From Desulfovibrio sp. (GTDB lineage Bacteria; Desulfobacterota; Desulfovibrionia; Desulfovibrionales; Desulfovibrionaceae): a DNA stretch of 64,000 nt. The translations under genes and the position numbers were made by a program. Location of the stretch: contig JAISZT010000099.1 of assembly GCA_031284485.1 (NCBI GenBank), positions 44,233 through 108,232 of the forward strand. Direction: 5' to 3'. Each line of letters begins with the position of its first letter. Position 1 is the stretch's first letter. The notes under the pieces are model-generated. The model was given only the letters and a program-made list of their open reading frames with translations. It made no database searches and was not told the DNA's origin. Positions 48,966 to 58,344 of this stretch are shown one piece after another.

Positions 48966-49305
48966 GTCTTTTTATAACTTTTTATAGCTTGCGTGTCAGC
49001 ATATTTTTTCCTTCCGGCAATCTCTCTTTACCAACAAGGCATTGCAAAACGCCCGCAACAAGTGCGGTATTAGCTGTTGGCTCATGGGGCGTGTCCTGAC
49101 TATCTTTATACGTTGCGGCCGCAGCATTTTTTGTATTTCAACCCGCTGCCGCACCCAGAGCTGTCTCCAGCCGTTCTCGCGACAATGGAGACAAAGTTCG
49201 CACTGATGGCCGGACAACTACGCGCCATCCCCTGCAACTGGGACATTGGCATTTTGAAATGCCTGCCAGACCAAATGGCCTCGCATAATTGCGAGGCGCG
49301 GATTT
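48966..49305. other. Non-coding stretch with secA-tail copy and dyads
   Basis: I see no gene here. The region contains the 50-bp copy of the secA 3' end (49104-49153) and a set of overlapping dyads at 49275-49320. The short frame that appears to end in SecA residues is a by-product of the copy. Confidence 0.6.
49104..49153 (-). repeat. 50-bp direct repeat of the secA 3' end (att-like, distal copy)
   Basis: These 50 bases are identical, in the same orientation, to 52678-52727, which spans the last 15 codons and stop of secA (GSGLKYKKCCGRNV). Identity stops abruptly on both sides. The two copies bracket a 3.5-kb region, the layout left by site-specific integration at a gene 3' end or by a recombination event. 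Confidence 0.85.
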
Positions 49306-49320
49306 TCAAAAAATTCGCGC
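49275..49320. terminator. Overlapping hairpins downstream of truncated dgkA
   Basis: GCCTCGC (49275-49281) can pair with GCGAGGC (49288-49294), while GAGGCGCG plus A/T flank (from 49290) can instead pair with CGCGCCTC (to 49320) in a 14-bp stem with one mismatch. The two structures share bases and exclude each other. As the region lies at the 3' end of the leftward dgkA remnant, it may act as terminator. Confidence 0.5.
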
Positions 49321-49515
49321 CTCATCTAGAATAAAAAAATCTTGCTTTGAGTTACTAACAAAGAACGCCGCTATAAACCCAATTATAGAAAGAAAAATTA
49401 TTTGTCGAAAAGCAGCTTCATCTTTCCATGCGCTTAAATATCCATTCTTTGAGTACAGAACAGCGCCTAAAATTCGACTTAAGCCCGTCTTACCTTTCGT
49501 AGAGTTTCTATTCAT
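49306..49515 (-). pseudogene. dgkA: Truncated diacylglycerol kinase (dgkA)
   Basis: The 69-residue reading begins MNRNSTKGKTGLSRILGAVL and continues YSKNGYLSAWKDEAAFRQ, closely resembling the amphipathic N-terminus and first helix of bacterial DgkA. After about residue 60 the similarity stops and a stop codon follows, whereas DgkA is about 120 residues with three membrane helices including the catalytic ENxxE region, absent here. It lies downstream of the phosphoglycerol transferase gene, whose reaction releases diacylglycerol, so an earlier functional pairing is plausible. The truncation coincides with hairpins next to the island edge. Confidence 0.7.
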
Positions 49516-49737
49516 AATTACACCGCTTGTAATCCATATTTTGTATGAATTCCGAATCTGCCCGTGGCCCATTTTATTCAATGAAATTGTATGCAGTATT
49601 TATGGCAAAAGACCTAAACTATCATGACTCTGCCAACTTCAAATGAAAATAAACACAGCAAGCACTGTTCGATTTTCTGGCAACTACTATAATAGGCGTT
49701 CAAGTATGCGCGCAGTTGCCTGCTCAGATGCCCAGTG

Positions 49738-51294
49738 TCACTTGCTGGCGTAAGGGTTGCACCTGGCGGCCTGCCCTTCAGTGAAACCATCCCAAGGCAA
49801 GGATGTCGGAGGTAAAGAAAAAAGACGGCGCAAATAGTGTGAAACCTCGCATCGCGTGAAAACAGGTTCCGTACCTTCCGGCGATGCAAGCGTACGCCCC
49901 TTTACGGCCACCAGAAAAGGTACATAGGGGGCGGGGTTGCCGTAGTATGGCCTATGATCGCCATAAACAATAAATGTCGTACCTTCTGGCAAAGCTGCGT
50001 AAAATGTTTGCAACGCTGCATCGGTTCGGTAGCATTCAGAATAAAAACCACCCCAAGGCGCATGGGCAAATTGCGGCAAGGCTGGCTGGTAGTCCTGCAT
50101 GTGCATTGTCATAGTGATAATGAACCAGAAAAAGGGCCTGTTGGGGATGCGCTTTTCAATGTGGCTGAACAGATCATCATCTGTAACAACGCCATTAAAC
50201 CCTATATTTATGGGTTCTACCCCGTCTTTTTCAAGTTCTTCTTTGAAGTGCAGACGCGAAAACCCCATGCGTTGGTAGGCATCACGCAGCTCCATATATT
50301 GACCAGTTACGCCATGCCACGCCTCCGGGGCAAGCCCACGCTGAGAAAAGTTCTGTATGATGCTGTCTGGAAAAAATGCAACATTTTGATACTGCAATAT
50401 TTTATCATCGGCTATTCTGGTGTTCAGCAGTTCATAATCCGAATTGGCAGAAGCCAATTTTTTTGTTGCGTCCATCCTGAGAGTAAAAGCTGACTGTCGT
50501 AAGCCCGCCAGAAAAGGCATCACTGCCTTGCCGTCCACGCTGGCATCCAGCAGTTCTCCGCCCAAACTTTCAACCTGCACCATGACAATGCGGTCTGTAA
50601 CGGGCAACAGAGGAAGATGCGCCGTTGCAGCATCAGAACATGTGCGTTCAATGGGGACATTTTTTTCAAAAAGACGTCCACTTGCAACTTCAGCCAGAGC
50701 CGTTGCGCAGAAGCCGCGGCGCACAATACTTTCCATAATAAAATTTTTTAAATTTCCCTTACGTGCCTCGGCTTGCTCATGAGCGATAGTCAGCTCGCCA
50801 TACGGTGCCTGCAAGGAAACAATACCGTGCAGGCCAAGCAAAACAATGGCCGTGGCGATAGCCAAGACCGGACGCACGCCGACTACGGCGGAAGGAAGCC
50901 TGCGGGCAAGCAGACACTGAACAAAAAATACAACACAAAGCAGCAAAGTCAGGGGCACATTTACATGGTCCCATATAGCCATCAGCCCCATATCACTGAC
51001 AAGGGAATACTGCCGCACGCTCGTTGTCAGTGACGGCAATGCGCCGAGTGCAGCAATATAATTTCCAAGACCAATACCAAGAACAAGCTGCACAAAAAAA
51101 ATGCAATATGCAATGCGCCTTCCTAAAAAAAGAACCAGGGTCGCGGCTACAATATCCACCAGAAACAGGGTTGGAAGGGTCATATAAAAATACGCCCCAG
51201 GCCGCAAAAAATGTAACAGCTGGATACCCCAGGCTGCACCAGCGGTAACAAGAACAAGCAGCATGGGAATCAAAAATTTTTTCGCACCGGGCAT
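49738..51294 (-). CDS. LTA-synthase/OpgB-like phosphoglycerol transferase
   Basis: The 518-residue protein has about five N-terminal membrane helices (to about residue 165) and an alkaline-phosphatase/sulfatase-fold extracytoplasmic domain with VQVESLGGELLD, SANSDYELLNT, and YGDHRPYYG (metal-binding Asp-His). The family transfers phosphoglycerol from phosphatidylglycerol to glycans or lipids. By rough alignment the nucleophile position (Thr in TSDSE of LtaS) may be Asn here; an alignment is needed. GGAGT precedes the ATG. The gene is more AT-rich than its surroundings and lies within the island bounded by secA-tail repeats. Confidence 0.8.
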   Translation of the reverse strand: MPGAKKFLIPMLLVLVTAGAAWGIQLLHFLRPGAYFYMTLPTLFLVDIVAATLVLFLGRRIAYCIFFVQLVLGIGLGNYIAALGALPSLTTSVRQYSLVSDMGLMAIWDHVNVPLTLLLCVVFFVQCLLARRLPSAVVGVRPVLAIATAIVLLGLHGIVSLQAPYGELTIAHEQAEARKGNLKNFIMESIVRRGFCATALAEVASGRLFEKNVPIERTCSDAATAHLPLLPVTDRIVMVQVESLGGELLDASVDGKAVMPFLAGLRQSAFTLRMDATKKLASANSDYELLNTRIADDKILQYQNVAFFPDSIIQNFSQRGLAPEAWHGVTGQYMELRDAYQRMGFSRLHFKEELEKDGVEPINIGFNGVVTDDDLFSHIEKRIPNRPFFWFIITMTMHMQDYQPALPQFAHAPWGGFYSECYRTDAALQTFYAALPEGTTFIVYGDHRPYYGNPAPYVPFLVAVKGRTLASPEGTEPVFTRCEVSHYLRRLFSLPPTSLPWDGFTEGQAARCNPYASK

Positions 51295-51328
51295 AACCAG
51301 ACTCCAAAAGAAAATTCAGCAAATTATA
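51277..51328 (-). repeat. 52-bp direct repeat covering the transferase start (copy 1)
   Basis: This segment, containing the ribosome site, ATG and first six codons (MPGAKK) of the phosphoglycerol transferase, is identical to 52547-52598 in the same orientation. The 1.2 kb between the copies holds two transposase remnants and the AG tract, so the repeat probably arose with their insertion or by duplication. Confidence 0.85.
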
Positions 51329-51435
51329 TTGCTCCCCCGATTAAACCTTCGAGATGCGAGTCGGCTTTGAGCATATTCATCATGTTGAGCACGACGGTTT
51401 TTTTTGCCCGGCTTTGGGTATTGCCCGCATGCCGG

Positions 51436-51650
51436 GAAAGGCGAGTCCTCGGCAACGGTTTGAATCCATGAGTCTGGACGCGGGGTACATGAGGATTTGC
51501 CCGGATGTGGCATCCGGATAAGGAAGAAGTGGCCATTGGCTATGGCGGTGTTGCCGGATATGCCCCTGTCTGTTCTTTTCTGGAAGGCGGCATTGTCGTG
51601 GGCGCGCAGTTGCGCCCTGGAGATCAGCATCCCCTGGCGGTCCGGATGCG
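51436..51650 (+). pseudogene. Frameshifted DDE transposase remnant (IS1380-like)
   Basis: Reading on the plus strand, one frame ends in RQRFESMSLDAGYMRICPDV and another, after a frame change near 51510, gives KEEVAIGYGGVAGYAPVCSF, then a strand ending LRPGDQH. The order resembles the conserved core of IS1380-type transposases (acidic strand, TKKEG, GYAPI, ELREG.QH). No full transposase or terminal inverted repeats are visible, so this is a decayed fragment. The family name is tentative. Confidence 0.45.
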
Positions 51651-51757
51651 GGAAAGAAAACGCAAAAACGGCCCCGTTCCCCATAAAAAAAACAGAGCCG
51701 AAAAAAAGCGGCAAAACCGCGCCGCCCAAGGGAGGAAAGCGCGTTACACGGCGGTGT

Positions 51758-51823
<66 letters not shown>

Positions 51824-52020
51824 AAGTATCGTGCCAAGCATGCTGATTTCAGCCTGCCCACACTCCATCAGCGGAAACAAAACACCCTTCACCCCAACGT
51901 CCATTTCACTATTCCCGCACAGATAGAAAAATATCCGCCAGCAACACCGTCAAGCCAAGGAATTAGAGATGTATATCGCATATCACGGCATGCGTCAAGG
52001 TGACTGGCCATAATCCCGGG

Positions 52021-52524
52021 TCATTCTGTTCTCCCCAGAAGTGGATAAAGAGCGCGTTTGCGGTCTTCTGAGCACCATTCTCGTCCTTCTGTAATATTTG
52101 TAAATCCTGCGCGTCTCAGTATGGTGATGGCTACACTGCGAATAGCTGCCAATATTTGAGCTTTACGATGGTTTCTCACTCGACAACGATCTTCATCAAA
52201 AGTTATATCTCTGACGTTATGTAACTCATTCTCTATTGCCCAATGTCGCCTTACAAAATGAAGCAACTGCTTCGGCGGAGCCAAATCCTCCAAGAGGCTT
52301 GTTATACCATAAACTGTTTCTATAGTCACTTTGCCTCGAATATCGCGTTGTCTTTCTATTTCAAAAATTTGTTTCACACCATTCCAACCAAGATATGCTG
52401 CCGGCAATGTAGAAACTTTTATTGTCCTATTCTCAATTCTACCATGGCTTTTTTCAACACTTACGAACTCTGTCTGTCTTTTTTGATTGGGCATACAGGG
52501 GGAAAGAGTGTTTCTTGAATACAA
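52021..52524 (-). pseudogene. ISAs1-family transposase, C-terminal fragment
   Basis: The 167-residue reading matches the C-terminal part of ISAs1/H-repeat transposases: KSHGRIENRTIKVSTLP, then ETVYGITSLLEDL, RRHWAIENELHNVRDITFDEDRCRVRNHRKAQILAAIRSVA. The N-terminal DDE portion is missing; the first 15 or so residues are unrelated. A full protein would be about 350-380 residues, so the element is dead. Confidence 0.8.
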
Positions 52525-52546
52525 TTTTTATGTCATCTATCAATCG

Positions 52547-52598
52547 TTTTTTCGCACCGGGCATAACCAGACTCCAAAAGAAAATTCAGCAAATTATA
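52547..52598 (-). repeat. 52-bp direct repeat of the transferase start (copy 2)
   Basis: Identical to 51277-51328. It carries the ribosome site and first six codons of the phosphoglycerol transferase, here running into unrelated sequence and the ISAs1 remnant, which is in another frame. It lies 79 bases from the secA 3' end, suggesting the transferase gene originally began here. Confidence 0.85.
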
Positions 52599-52677
52599 CT
52601 GAGCGTCATAATTAATTGCGCATTATATCTTCGAGTGTTATCATCTTTCCATGAAAGCACTTGTAATTCGCGACGCC

Positions 52678-52727
52678 CTTTATACGTTGCGGCCGCAGCA
52701 TTTTTTGTATTTCAACCCGCTGCCGCA
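52678..52727 (-). repeat. 50-bp direct repeat, copy within intact secA 3' end
   Basis: This is the functional copy of the repeat at 49104-49153. It includes the secA stop codon and the codons for the zinc-binding tail from GSGLKYKKCC onward. An element integrating here would leave secA intact. Confidence 0.85.
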
Positions 52728-55220
52728 GGGGCAGGCGTCGTTACGGCCCACGCGCGGCGCGGCCCTGACAGGTTCGCCCTTGCCCGGCGCGTCCGCATCA
52801 CCGCCGCCGGAATAGGAAAGCCCGTCCGTTTCCTTGTGGCGAAATTCCCTGGCCAGAGCTTCCGCCTCGGCCGCTTCCCGCTCCGGCGGGCGCACCCGGA
52901 CGCGCGAAAGAACGCGGAAAACGCCTTCGCGAATCTGAAAAAGCATGTCCTGAAACATGGCGAAGCCCTCGCGCTTGTATTCCAGCTTCGGGTCTTTCTG
53001 CCCATACCCGCGCAGGCCTATGCCGTCACGCAGGGCGTCCATGTTGCGCAAATGCTCTTTCCAGCAGCGGTCCAGCTCTTCCAGGAGAAAATAGCGCAGA
53101 AGATCCCGACAGCTTTCACCGGCATCGCGCTTCAGAGCGTCCAGCATGGCGCGCACGCCGGCTTCGCATTCATCCCGCGCGGGCAGGGGCGTATCCTTGG
53201 GCAATACGCGGCCAAGGGCAAAAATTTCGCACAATCTGGAGAGCGCGGCCGCGCGTTCTTCCTCGGCCTGATCCTGTGAAACATTGTTCAGCGGGGCATA
53301 CACATTGTCCAGCACATCGCTCAGAAATTCCTCCAGTATGGGGTCGAGATCGTCTTCGACCATCAGTTCGCGCCGCAGGGAATAAATCACTTCGCGCTGC
53401 TGGTTCATCACGTTGTCATAATCGAGCAGTGTTTTGCGTATTTCAAAATTGTGAGCTTCCACGCGCTTTTGCGCGCCTTCCACCGCCCGGGACACCATGG
53501 CGTTTTCTATGGCCTCGCCATCGCGCAGGCCCAGTTTTTCCATGATGCCCTTTATCCTGTCCGATCCGAACAGGCGCATGAGATCGTCTTCCAGGGAAAG
53601 ATAAAAACGCGACGATCCGGGATCTCCCTGACGGCCGGAACGGCCGCGCAACTGGTTGTCAATGCGCCTGCTTTCGTGGCGCTCCGTTCCCAGAATGTGC
53701 AGGCCGCCCAGGGCCGGCACGCCCTCGCCCAGCACAATGTCCGTGCCGCGCCCGGCCATGTTGGTGGCAATGGTCACCTTGCCCTTCTGCCCGGCCTGGG
53801 CCACGATTTCCGCTTCACGCTCATGCTGTTTGGCGTTGAGCACGTTGTGCTCTATGCCCAGAAGCTTCAGCCGCGACGAAAGCATTTCGGACGTTTCGAT
53901 GGAAATGGTGCCCACCAGCACGGGCTGGCCCCGCTTGTGAATTTCCTCCAGGGCCTGGGTGATGGCGTCAAATTTTTCCTCGCGGCTGCGAAAAATCATG
54001 TCCGGGTTGTCGATGCGGATCATGGGCTTGTTGGGGGGAATGGAAATGACTTCCAGATTGTATATCTGCTGAAACTCCACCGCTTCGGTGTCCGCCGTGC
54101 CGGTCATGCCGGCCAGCTTGTCGTACATGCGGAAATAGTTCTGAAAGGTGATGGAGGCCATGGTCTGGTTTTCCGCGGCCACAGTGACCCGCTCCTTGGC
54201 TTCCAGCGCCTGATGCAGGCCGTCGGAATAACGGCGGCCTGGCATGGGGCGGCCCGTGAACTCGTCCACAATGACCACCTGATCGTTGTGCACAAGGTAG
54301 TCCACGTCGCGCTTGAAGGCCAGGTGGGCCTTGAGGGCCTGCAACACATGGTGCTGCAAGGTGATGTTGGCGGTATCAAAAAGATTTTCCACCTTGAACA
54401 ACTGCTCGCAGCGGACGACGCCCTCGTCGGTCAGCATGGCCGTGCGGGCTTTTTCGTCAATGGTGTAGTGCTCCGGGGAAAGCTTGCGCACGACATCGTC
54501 CACCATGCGGTACATGCCGACAGTCTCGTCGGAAGCGCCGGAAATGATCAGCGGGGTGCGGGCCTCGTCCACAAGGATGGAGTCCACTTCGTCCACAATG
54601 GCGAAATTATGACCGCGCTGCACCAGTTGCCCGGCATAAAACTTCATGTTGTCGCGCAGATAGTCAAAGCCGAATTCGTTGTTTGTGCCGTAGGTAATGT
54701 CCGCGGCATAGGCCGTCTTGCGCTGGTCGTCATCCAGGCCGTGCACGATCACCCCTGTCGTCAGACCGAGAAAATCGTAAATCTGCCCCATCCAGGCCGC
54801 GTCGCGCCTGGCCAGATAATCATTGACGGTGACCACGTGCACGCCCTTGCCGGACAGCGCGTTGAGGGCCACGGCCAGGGTGGCGGCAAGGGTTTTGCCT
54901 TCGCCGGTTTTCATTTCGGCGATTTGGCCCTTGTTCAGCACCATGCCGCCGATCAACTGCACGTCAAAGTGGCGCATGCCCAGAGTACGGCGCGAGGCTT
55001 CCCGCACCAGCGCGAAAACCTCGGGCAGCAGACTGTCCGGACTGACGCCCTTTTCCTGCACGTCTTCACGGTATTTTGTCATTCTGGCGGGAAAATCGGC
55101 GTCCGTCAGGGCGCTCACTTCCGGCTCCAGGGCGTTGATGCGCGCGACAAGCGGGCCGAGACGGCGCATGGTGCGCTCATTCTTGCTGCCGAAAATCTTT
55201 CTGAAAAGAAAAGCAAACAT
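52680..55220 (-). CDS. secA: Preprotein translocase ATPase SecA
   Basis: The 846-residue motor has Walker A MKTGEGKTLAATL, the DEAD-type VDEVDSILVDEARTPLIISG, the preprotein-crosslinking and scaffold domains, MAGRGTDIVLGEGV and QLRGRSGRQGDPGSSRFYLS in the second nucleotide fold, and the C-terminal SecB/lipid-binding zinc tail CPCGSGLKYKKCC. All parts are present at normal length. The 3' end is the target of the 50-bp repeat described at 49104. Confidence 0.97.
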   Translation of the reverse strand: MFAFLFRKIFGSKNERTMRRLGPLVARINALEPEVSALTDADFPARMTKYREDVQEKGVSPDSLLPEVFALVREASRRTLGMRHFDVQLIGGMVLNKGQIAEMKTGEGKTLAATLAVALNALSGKGVHVVTVNDYLARRDAAWMGQIYDFLGLTTGVIVHGLDDDQRKTAYAADITYGTNNEFGFDYLRDNMKFYAGQLVQRGHNFAIVDEVDSILVDEARTPLIISGASDETVGMYRMVDDVVRKLSPEHYTIDEKARTAMLTDEGVVRCEQLFKVENLFDTANITLQHHVLQALKAHLAFKRDVDYLVHNDQVVIVDEFTGRPMPGRRYSDGLHQALEAKERVTVAAENQTMASITFQNYFRMYDKLAGMTGTADTEAVEFQQIYNLEVISIPPNKPMIRIDNPDMIFRSREEKFDAITQALEEIHKRGQPVLVGTISIETSEMLSSRLKLLGIEHNVLNAKQHEREAEIVAQAGQKGKVTIATNMAGRGTDIVLGEGVPALGGLHILGTERHESRRIDNQLRGRSGRQGDPGSSRFYLSLEDDLMRLFGSDRIKGIMEKLGLRDGEAIENAMVSRAVEGAQKRVEAHNFEIRKTLLDYDNVMNQQREVIYSLRRELMVEDDLDPILEEFLSDVLDNVYAPLNNVSQDQAEEERAAALSRLCEIFALGRVLPKDTPLPARDECEAGVRAMLDALKRDAGESCRDLLRYFLLEELDRCWKEHLRNMDALRDGIGLRGYGQKDPKLEYKREGFAMFQDMLFQIREGVFRVLSRVRVRPPEREAAEAEALAREFRHKETDGLSYSGGGDADAPGKGEPVRAAPRVGRNDACPCGSGLKYKKCCGRNV

Positions 55221-55262
55221 GGCGATTCACATCCTGATAAAAAGCAGGTGGGACACCCTCTG

Positions 55263-56711
55263 TCAAACTTCCAGAGGACGCCCCAGCAAGCGGTATTCAT
55301 TGAGCTTGTTCCGCAGCGTCCGCACGGAAATACCCAGAAGATCGGCGGCCTGCGTACGGTTGCCCAAGGTGGTTTCAAGCCCCTTGAGGATCATGAGCCG
55401 CTCCATTTCATGCAGCGGAATCACCGGGCCGGAAAAATTTGTCGCCTGTTGACCGGCCGCCGGATCTGTTGTTCGGGCGGTCGCCTGTTCAGAAACCGGG
55501 CCGGAAGTCCCGGGCGTACTCTCCTCAAAAAGCGGCCAGGCTTCATTTTCCAGCAAAAAATGACAGGGTTCCACGGGGCGCCCGTTGGCGAGCAGCACGG
55601 CGCGCTCCATGAGGTTTTGCAGCTCCCGCACATTGCCGGGGAAGTCGTACTTCCTGAGCCAGGCTGTGGCTACATCCGAAAGGGTTGTGGCAGGCAGCCG
55701 GTATTCGCGTATGTACATGCCCATAAAAAACGCGGCCAGTTCCAGCACATCGTCTCCCCGCTCGCGCAGGGACGGCAGACGCAGGGGGATGACGTTCAGG
55801 CGAAAATACAAATCCTGGCGGAATTTGCCTTCACCGACCCATGTCTCCAGATCGCGGTTCGTCGTGGCCAGCACCCGCACATCCACGCGCACGGTTTCCG
55901 TGCCGCCCACCCTGTCAATCTCCCCTTCCTGGAGCACGCGCAGCAGTTTGGCCTGCAAGGCCATGTCCATTTCCGAAATTTCATCCAGCAGGATAGTGCC
56001 GCCGTCCGCCAGTTCAAACCGCCCGGGTTTTTTGGCGATTGCGCCGGTGAATGCCCCTTTTTCGTGCCCGAAGAGTTCGCTTTCCAGCAGATGTTCGGGC
56101 AGGGCCGCGCAGTTCACGGCCACAAACGCCCCCTTCGCGCGTCGGCTCATGGCGTGCAGATAGCGGGCGAACATTTCCTTGCCCGTGCCCGATTCTCCTG
56201 TAATCAGCACAGTGGCCTTTGAGGCGGCCACCTGTCGCGCCAGCCTCAGTACCCGCAGAATGGCGGGGTGGCATCCCACGATGTGCGGGTCGCTCTTTTC
56301 GGCATACTGCGGCTTGTGCCCCCCCAGAGTGGAGTTCGACGGCGGCGCGGACGGGCCGTGAAACTCCCGCGCCACTGCCGTCACGCGTTCCACATCCAGG
56401 GGTTCTGTCCAGTAATCGCGCGCTCCCAGGTTCATCAACCGTTCGGCCTCTTCCGGGCTGCCCTTGTCTGTCATCACTATCACCGGCGGAAAATCGGGAT
56501 TGTCCTCTTTTGCCGCCAGAAGTTCCTCAACGCGGAAGCCGGGCAGAACGGGACGCGAAAATATAACGCCGGGGGCGGATTTGCGAATAAAGGCGGAAGC
56601 GCCGTTAAAATTTTCCGCGATGCCGATTTCATAACCGGCATCGCGCAACGGCGCAAATATGGCTGTCACTGCCGGAGCAGGCGCAAGAAAAAGCAGACGT
56701 CGTAACGACAT
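55263..56711 (-). CDS. Sigma-54-dependent activator with degenerate receiver
   Basis: The protein (482 residues from the ATG at 56711; an ATG at 56732 is also in frame) has an N-terminal receiver-like domain (to about 120), an AAA+ domain with Walker A ITGESGTGKEMFAR, the sigma-54-binding GAFTGA loop intact in FGHEKGAFTGAIAKK, ILLDEISEMD, and a C-terminal Fis-type HTH (NRTQAADLLGISVRTLRNKL). The receiver lacks the acidic pair after its first strand and has VIFSRPVLPG where the phospho-acceptor Asp should be, so phosphorylation is unlikely. Its target is unknown; it sits between secA and the divergent urt operon. Confidence 0.9.
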   Translation of the reverse strand: MSLRRLLFLAPAPAVTAIFAPLRDAGYEIGIAENFNGASAFIRKSAPGVIFSRPVLPGFRVEELLAAKEDNPDFPPVIVMTDKGSPEEAERLMNLGARDYWTEPLDVERVTAVAREFHGPSAPPSNSTLGGHKPQYAEKSDPHIVGCHPAILRVLRLARQVAASKATVLITGESGTGKEMFARYLHAMSRRAKGAFVAVNCAALPEHLLESELFGHEKGAFTGAIAKKPGRFELADGGTILLDEISEMDMALQAKLLRVLQEGEIDRVGGTETVRVDVRVLATTNRDLETWVGEGKFRQDLYFRLNVIPLRLPSLRERGDDVLELAAFFMGMYIREYRLPATTLSDVATAWLRKYDFPGNVRELQNLMERAVLLANGRPVEPCHFLLENEAWPLFEESTPGTSGPVSEQATARTTDPAAGQQATNFSGPVIPLHEMERLMILKGLETTLGNRTQAADLLGISVRTLRNKLNEYRLLGRPLEV

Positions 56712-56732
56712 AGTGCTTTTGTACCGCTTCAT

Positions 56733-57047
56733 GGGCTATATTGCAACCATAAGAAAAGGCATTCCACAAAACGGCCGTCAATCCGTTCGTCCGGACGCCC
56801 CGCCTGTTTTTTTGCCTTTCCAGACGATATTCCACATTTATGTGTATTTTGCGCCTGTCAAAACGGAATATATAACAATATTGTATTTTTTACCGTCCCG
56901 CCCTGACATCTGCTACAATAATATACTTATATAACAGAATTTATATAAAATGGAACGGATGTTGCTCTGCGCGGTTATTGATCATCCGCGCTTTCCGCTT
57001 ATGGAGGCGCGCGAACTATCGGGCAACACAACCTTATGGAGTGAGCA
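56733..57047. other. AT-rich upstream region of the urt operon
   Basis: About 315 bases between the divergent activator gene and urtA contain no gene. The stretch 56860-56960 is very AT-rich (for example ATAATATACTTATATAAC) and likely holds the urtA promoter. I found no clear TGGCAC-N5-TTGC sigma-54 site by eye. Confidence 0.5.
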
Positions 57048-58331
57048 ATGAGCAAGAAACTTTGGGCAGCGGTTCTTTTGGGTTTTCTGATGATCGGCGG
57101 GCGCGCAATCGCCGCTGAAGACACCATTAAAGTGGGCATTCTGCATTCTCTTTCCGGAACCATGGCCATCAGCGAAACCACGCTGAAAGACGCGATGCTG
57201 ATGTTTATTGAAGAACAGAACAAAAAAGGCGGCCTTCTCGGTAAAAAGATTGAGGCCGTTGTGGTGGATCCGGCCTCCGACTGGCCGCTTTTTGCCGAAA
57301 AAGCGCGCGACCTGCTCACCACGCAAAAAGTTTCCGCCGTTTTCGGCTGCTGGACGTCTGTTTCGCGCAAATCCGTGCTGCCGGTGTTTGAAGGTGAAAA
57401 CGGCCTGCTGTTCTACCCTGTGCAGTATGAAGGAGAAGAATCCTCGCGCAATGTCATCTACACGGGCGCTTCCCCCAATCAGCAGGCAATCCCGGCTGTG
57501 GACTACCTGATGAACGACCTCAAGGCGCAGCGTTTTGTGCTCGCCGGAACGGACTATGTTTTTCCCCGCACGGCAAATAAAATTCTGGAAGCCTATCTGC
57601 TTGCAAAGGGCGTGGCAAAGGCGGACATCATGGTCAATTATACGCCCTTTGGTCATTCGGACTGGCAATCCATCATTGCCGACATCAAAAAATTCGGCGC
57701 AACAGGCAAAAAAACCGCCATCATCTCCACAATCAACGGCGACGCCAATGTTCCTTTCTATAAAGAGCTTGCCAATCAGGGCATCAAGGCTTCGTCCATT
57801 CCGGTCATGGCGTTTTCCGTAGGCGAGGAGGAACTTTCCGGCATTGACACAAAGCCGCTCGTCGGGCATCTGGCCGCGTGGAACTATTTTGAAAGCGTGG
57901 ACACGCAGGCGAACAAGGATTTTATCAAAAAGTGGCAGGCATTCACAAAAAACCCCAAACGTGTTACCAATGACCCGATGGAAGCCCATTATATAGGTTT
58001 CAACCTTTGGGTGCAGGCTGTGGAAAAAGCCAAATCAACAAAAGTGGACGATGTGCTCAAAGCCATTGTGGGTCTTTCCGTGCCGAATCTGACAGGCGGC
58101 AAGGCAACGCTCCTGCCCAACCACCACATCACCAAACCGGTGCTTATTGGAGAAATCCAGGATGACGGGCAGTTCCAGATTGTCTGGCAAACGCCCAAGG
58201 AAGTTCCCGGTGACGCCTGGTCAGACTATCTGCCTGAATCAAAAGACCTGGAAGCCGACTGGACGCCACCCATAAATTGTGGAAACTACAACAAAGTTAC
58301 CAAAAAATGTGGCGGCGCCGCGACAAAATAG
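57048..58331 (+). CDS. urtA: Urea ABC transporter binding protein UrtA
   Basis: The 427-residue protein has a signal peptide ending at AIA/AEDTI and the type I periplasmic-binding fold of the branched-chain amino acid/amide group: IKVGILHSLSGTMAISETTLKDA, then FGCWTSVSRKSVLPVFEGENGLLFYPVQYEGEE, which is distinctive of UrtA. GGAG precedes the start. A GC-rich hairpin follows the gene and may keep urtA message high. Confidence 0.94.
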   Translation: MSKKLWAAVLLGFLMIGGRAIAAEDTIKVGILHSLSGTMAISETTLKDAMLMFIEEQNKKGGLLGKKIEAVVVDPASDWPLFAEKARDLLTTQKVSAVFGCWTSVSRKSVLPVFEGENGLLFYPVQYEGEESSRNVIYTGASPNQQAIPAVDYLMNDLKAQRFVLAGTDYVFPRTANKILEAYLLAKGVAKADIMVNYTPFGHSDWQSIIADIKKFGATGKKTAIISTINGDANVPFYKELANQGIKASSIPVMAFSVGEEELSGIDTKPLVGHLAAWNYFESVDTQANKDFIKKWQAFTKNPKRVTNDPMEAHYIGFNLWVQAVEKAKSTKVDDVLKAIVGLSVPNLTGGKATLLPNHHITKPVLIGEIQDDGQFQIVWQTPKEVPGDAWSDYLPESKDLEADWTPPINCGNYNKVTKKCGGAATK

Positions 58332-58344
58332 CAACAGCCAACTC

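Noticed and set aside
49106..49309. Short minus-strand protein ending GCGSGLKYKKCCGRNV
   Set aside because: The SecA-like end comes entirely from the 50-bp repeat; the upstream part has no similarity to SecA or another family.
53451..56222. A 923-codon open frame on the plus strand
   Set aside because: It is antisense to secA and the sigma-54 activator, crosses both genes and shows no family motif; it results from codon bias on the other strand.
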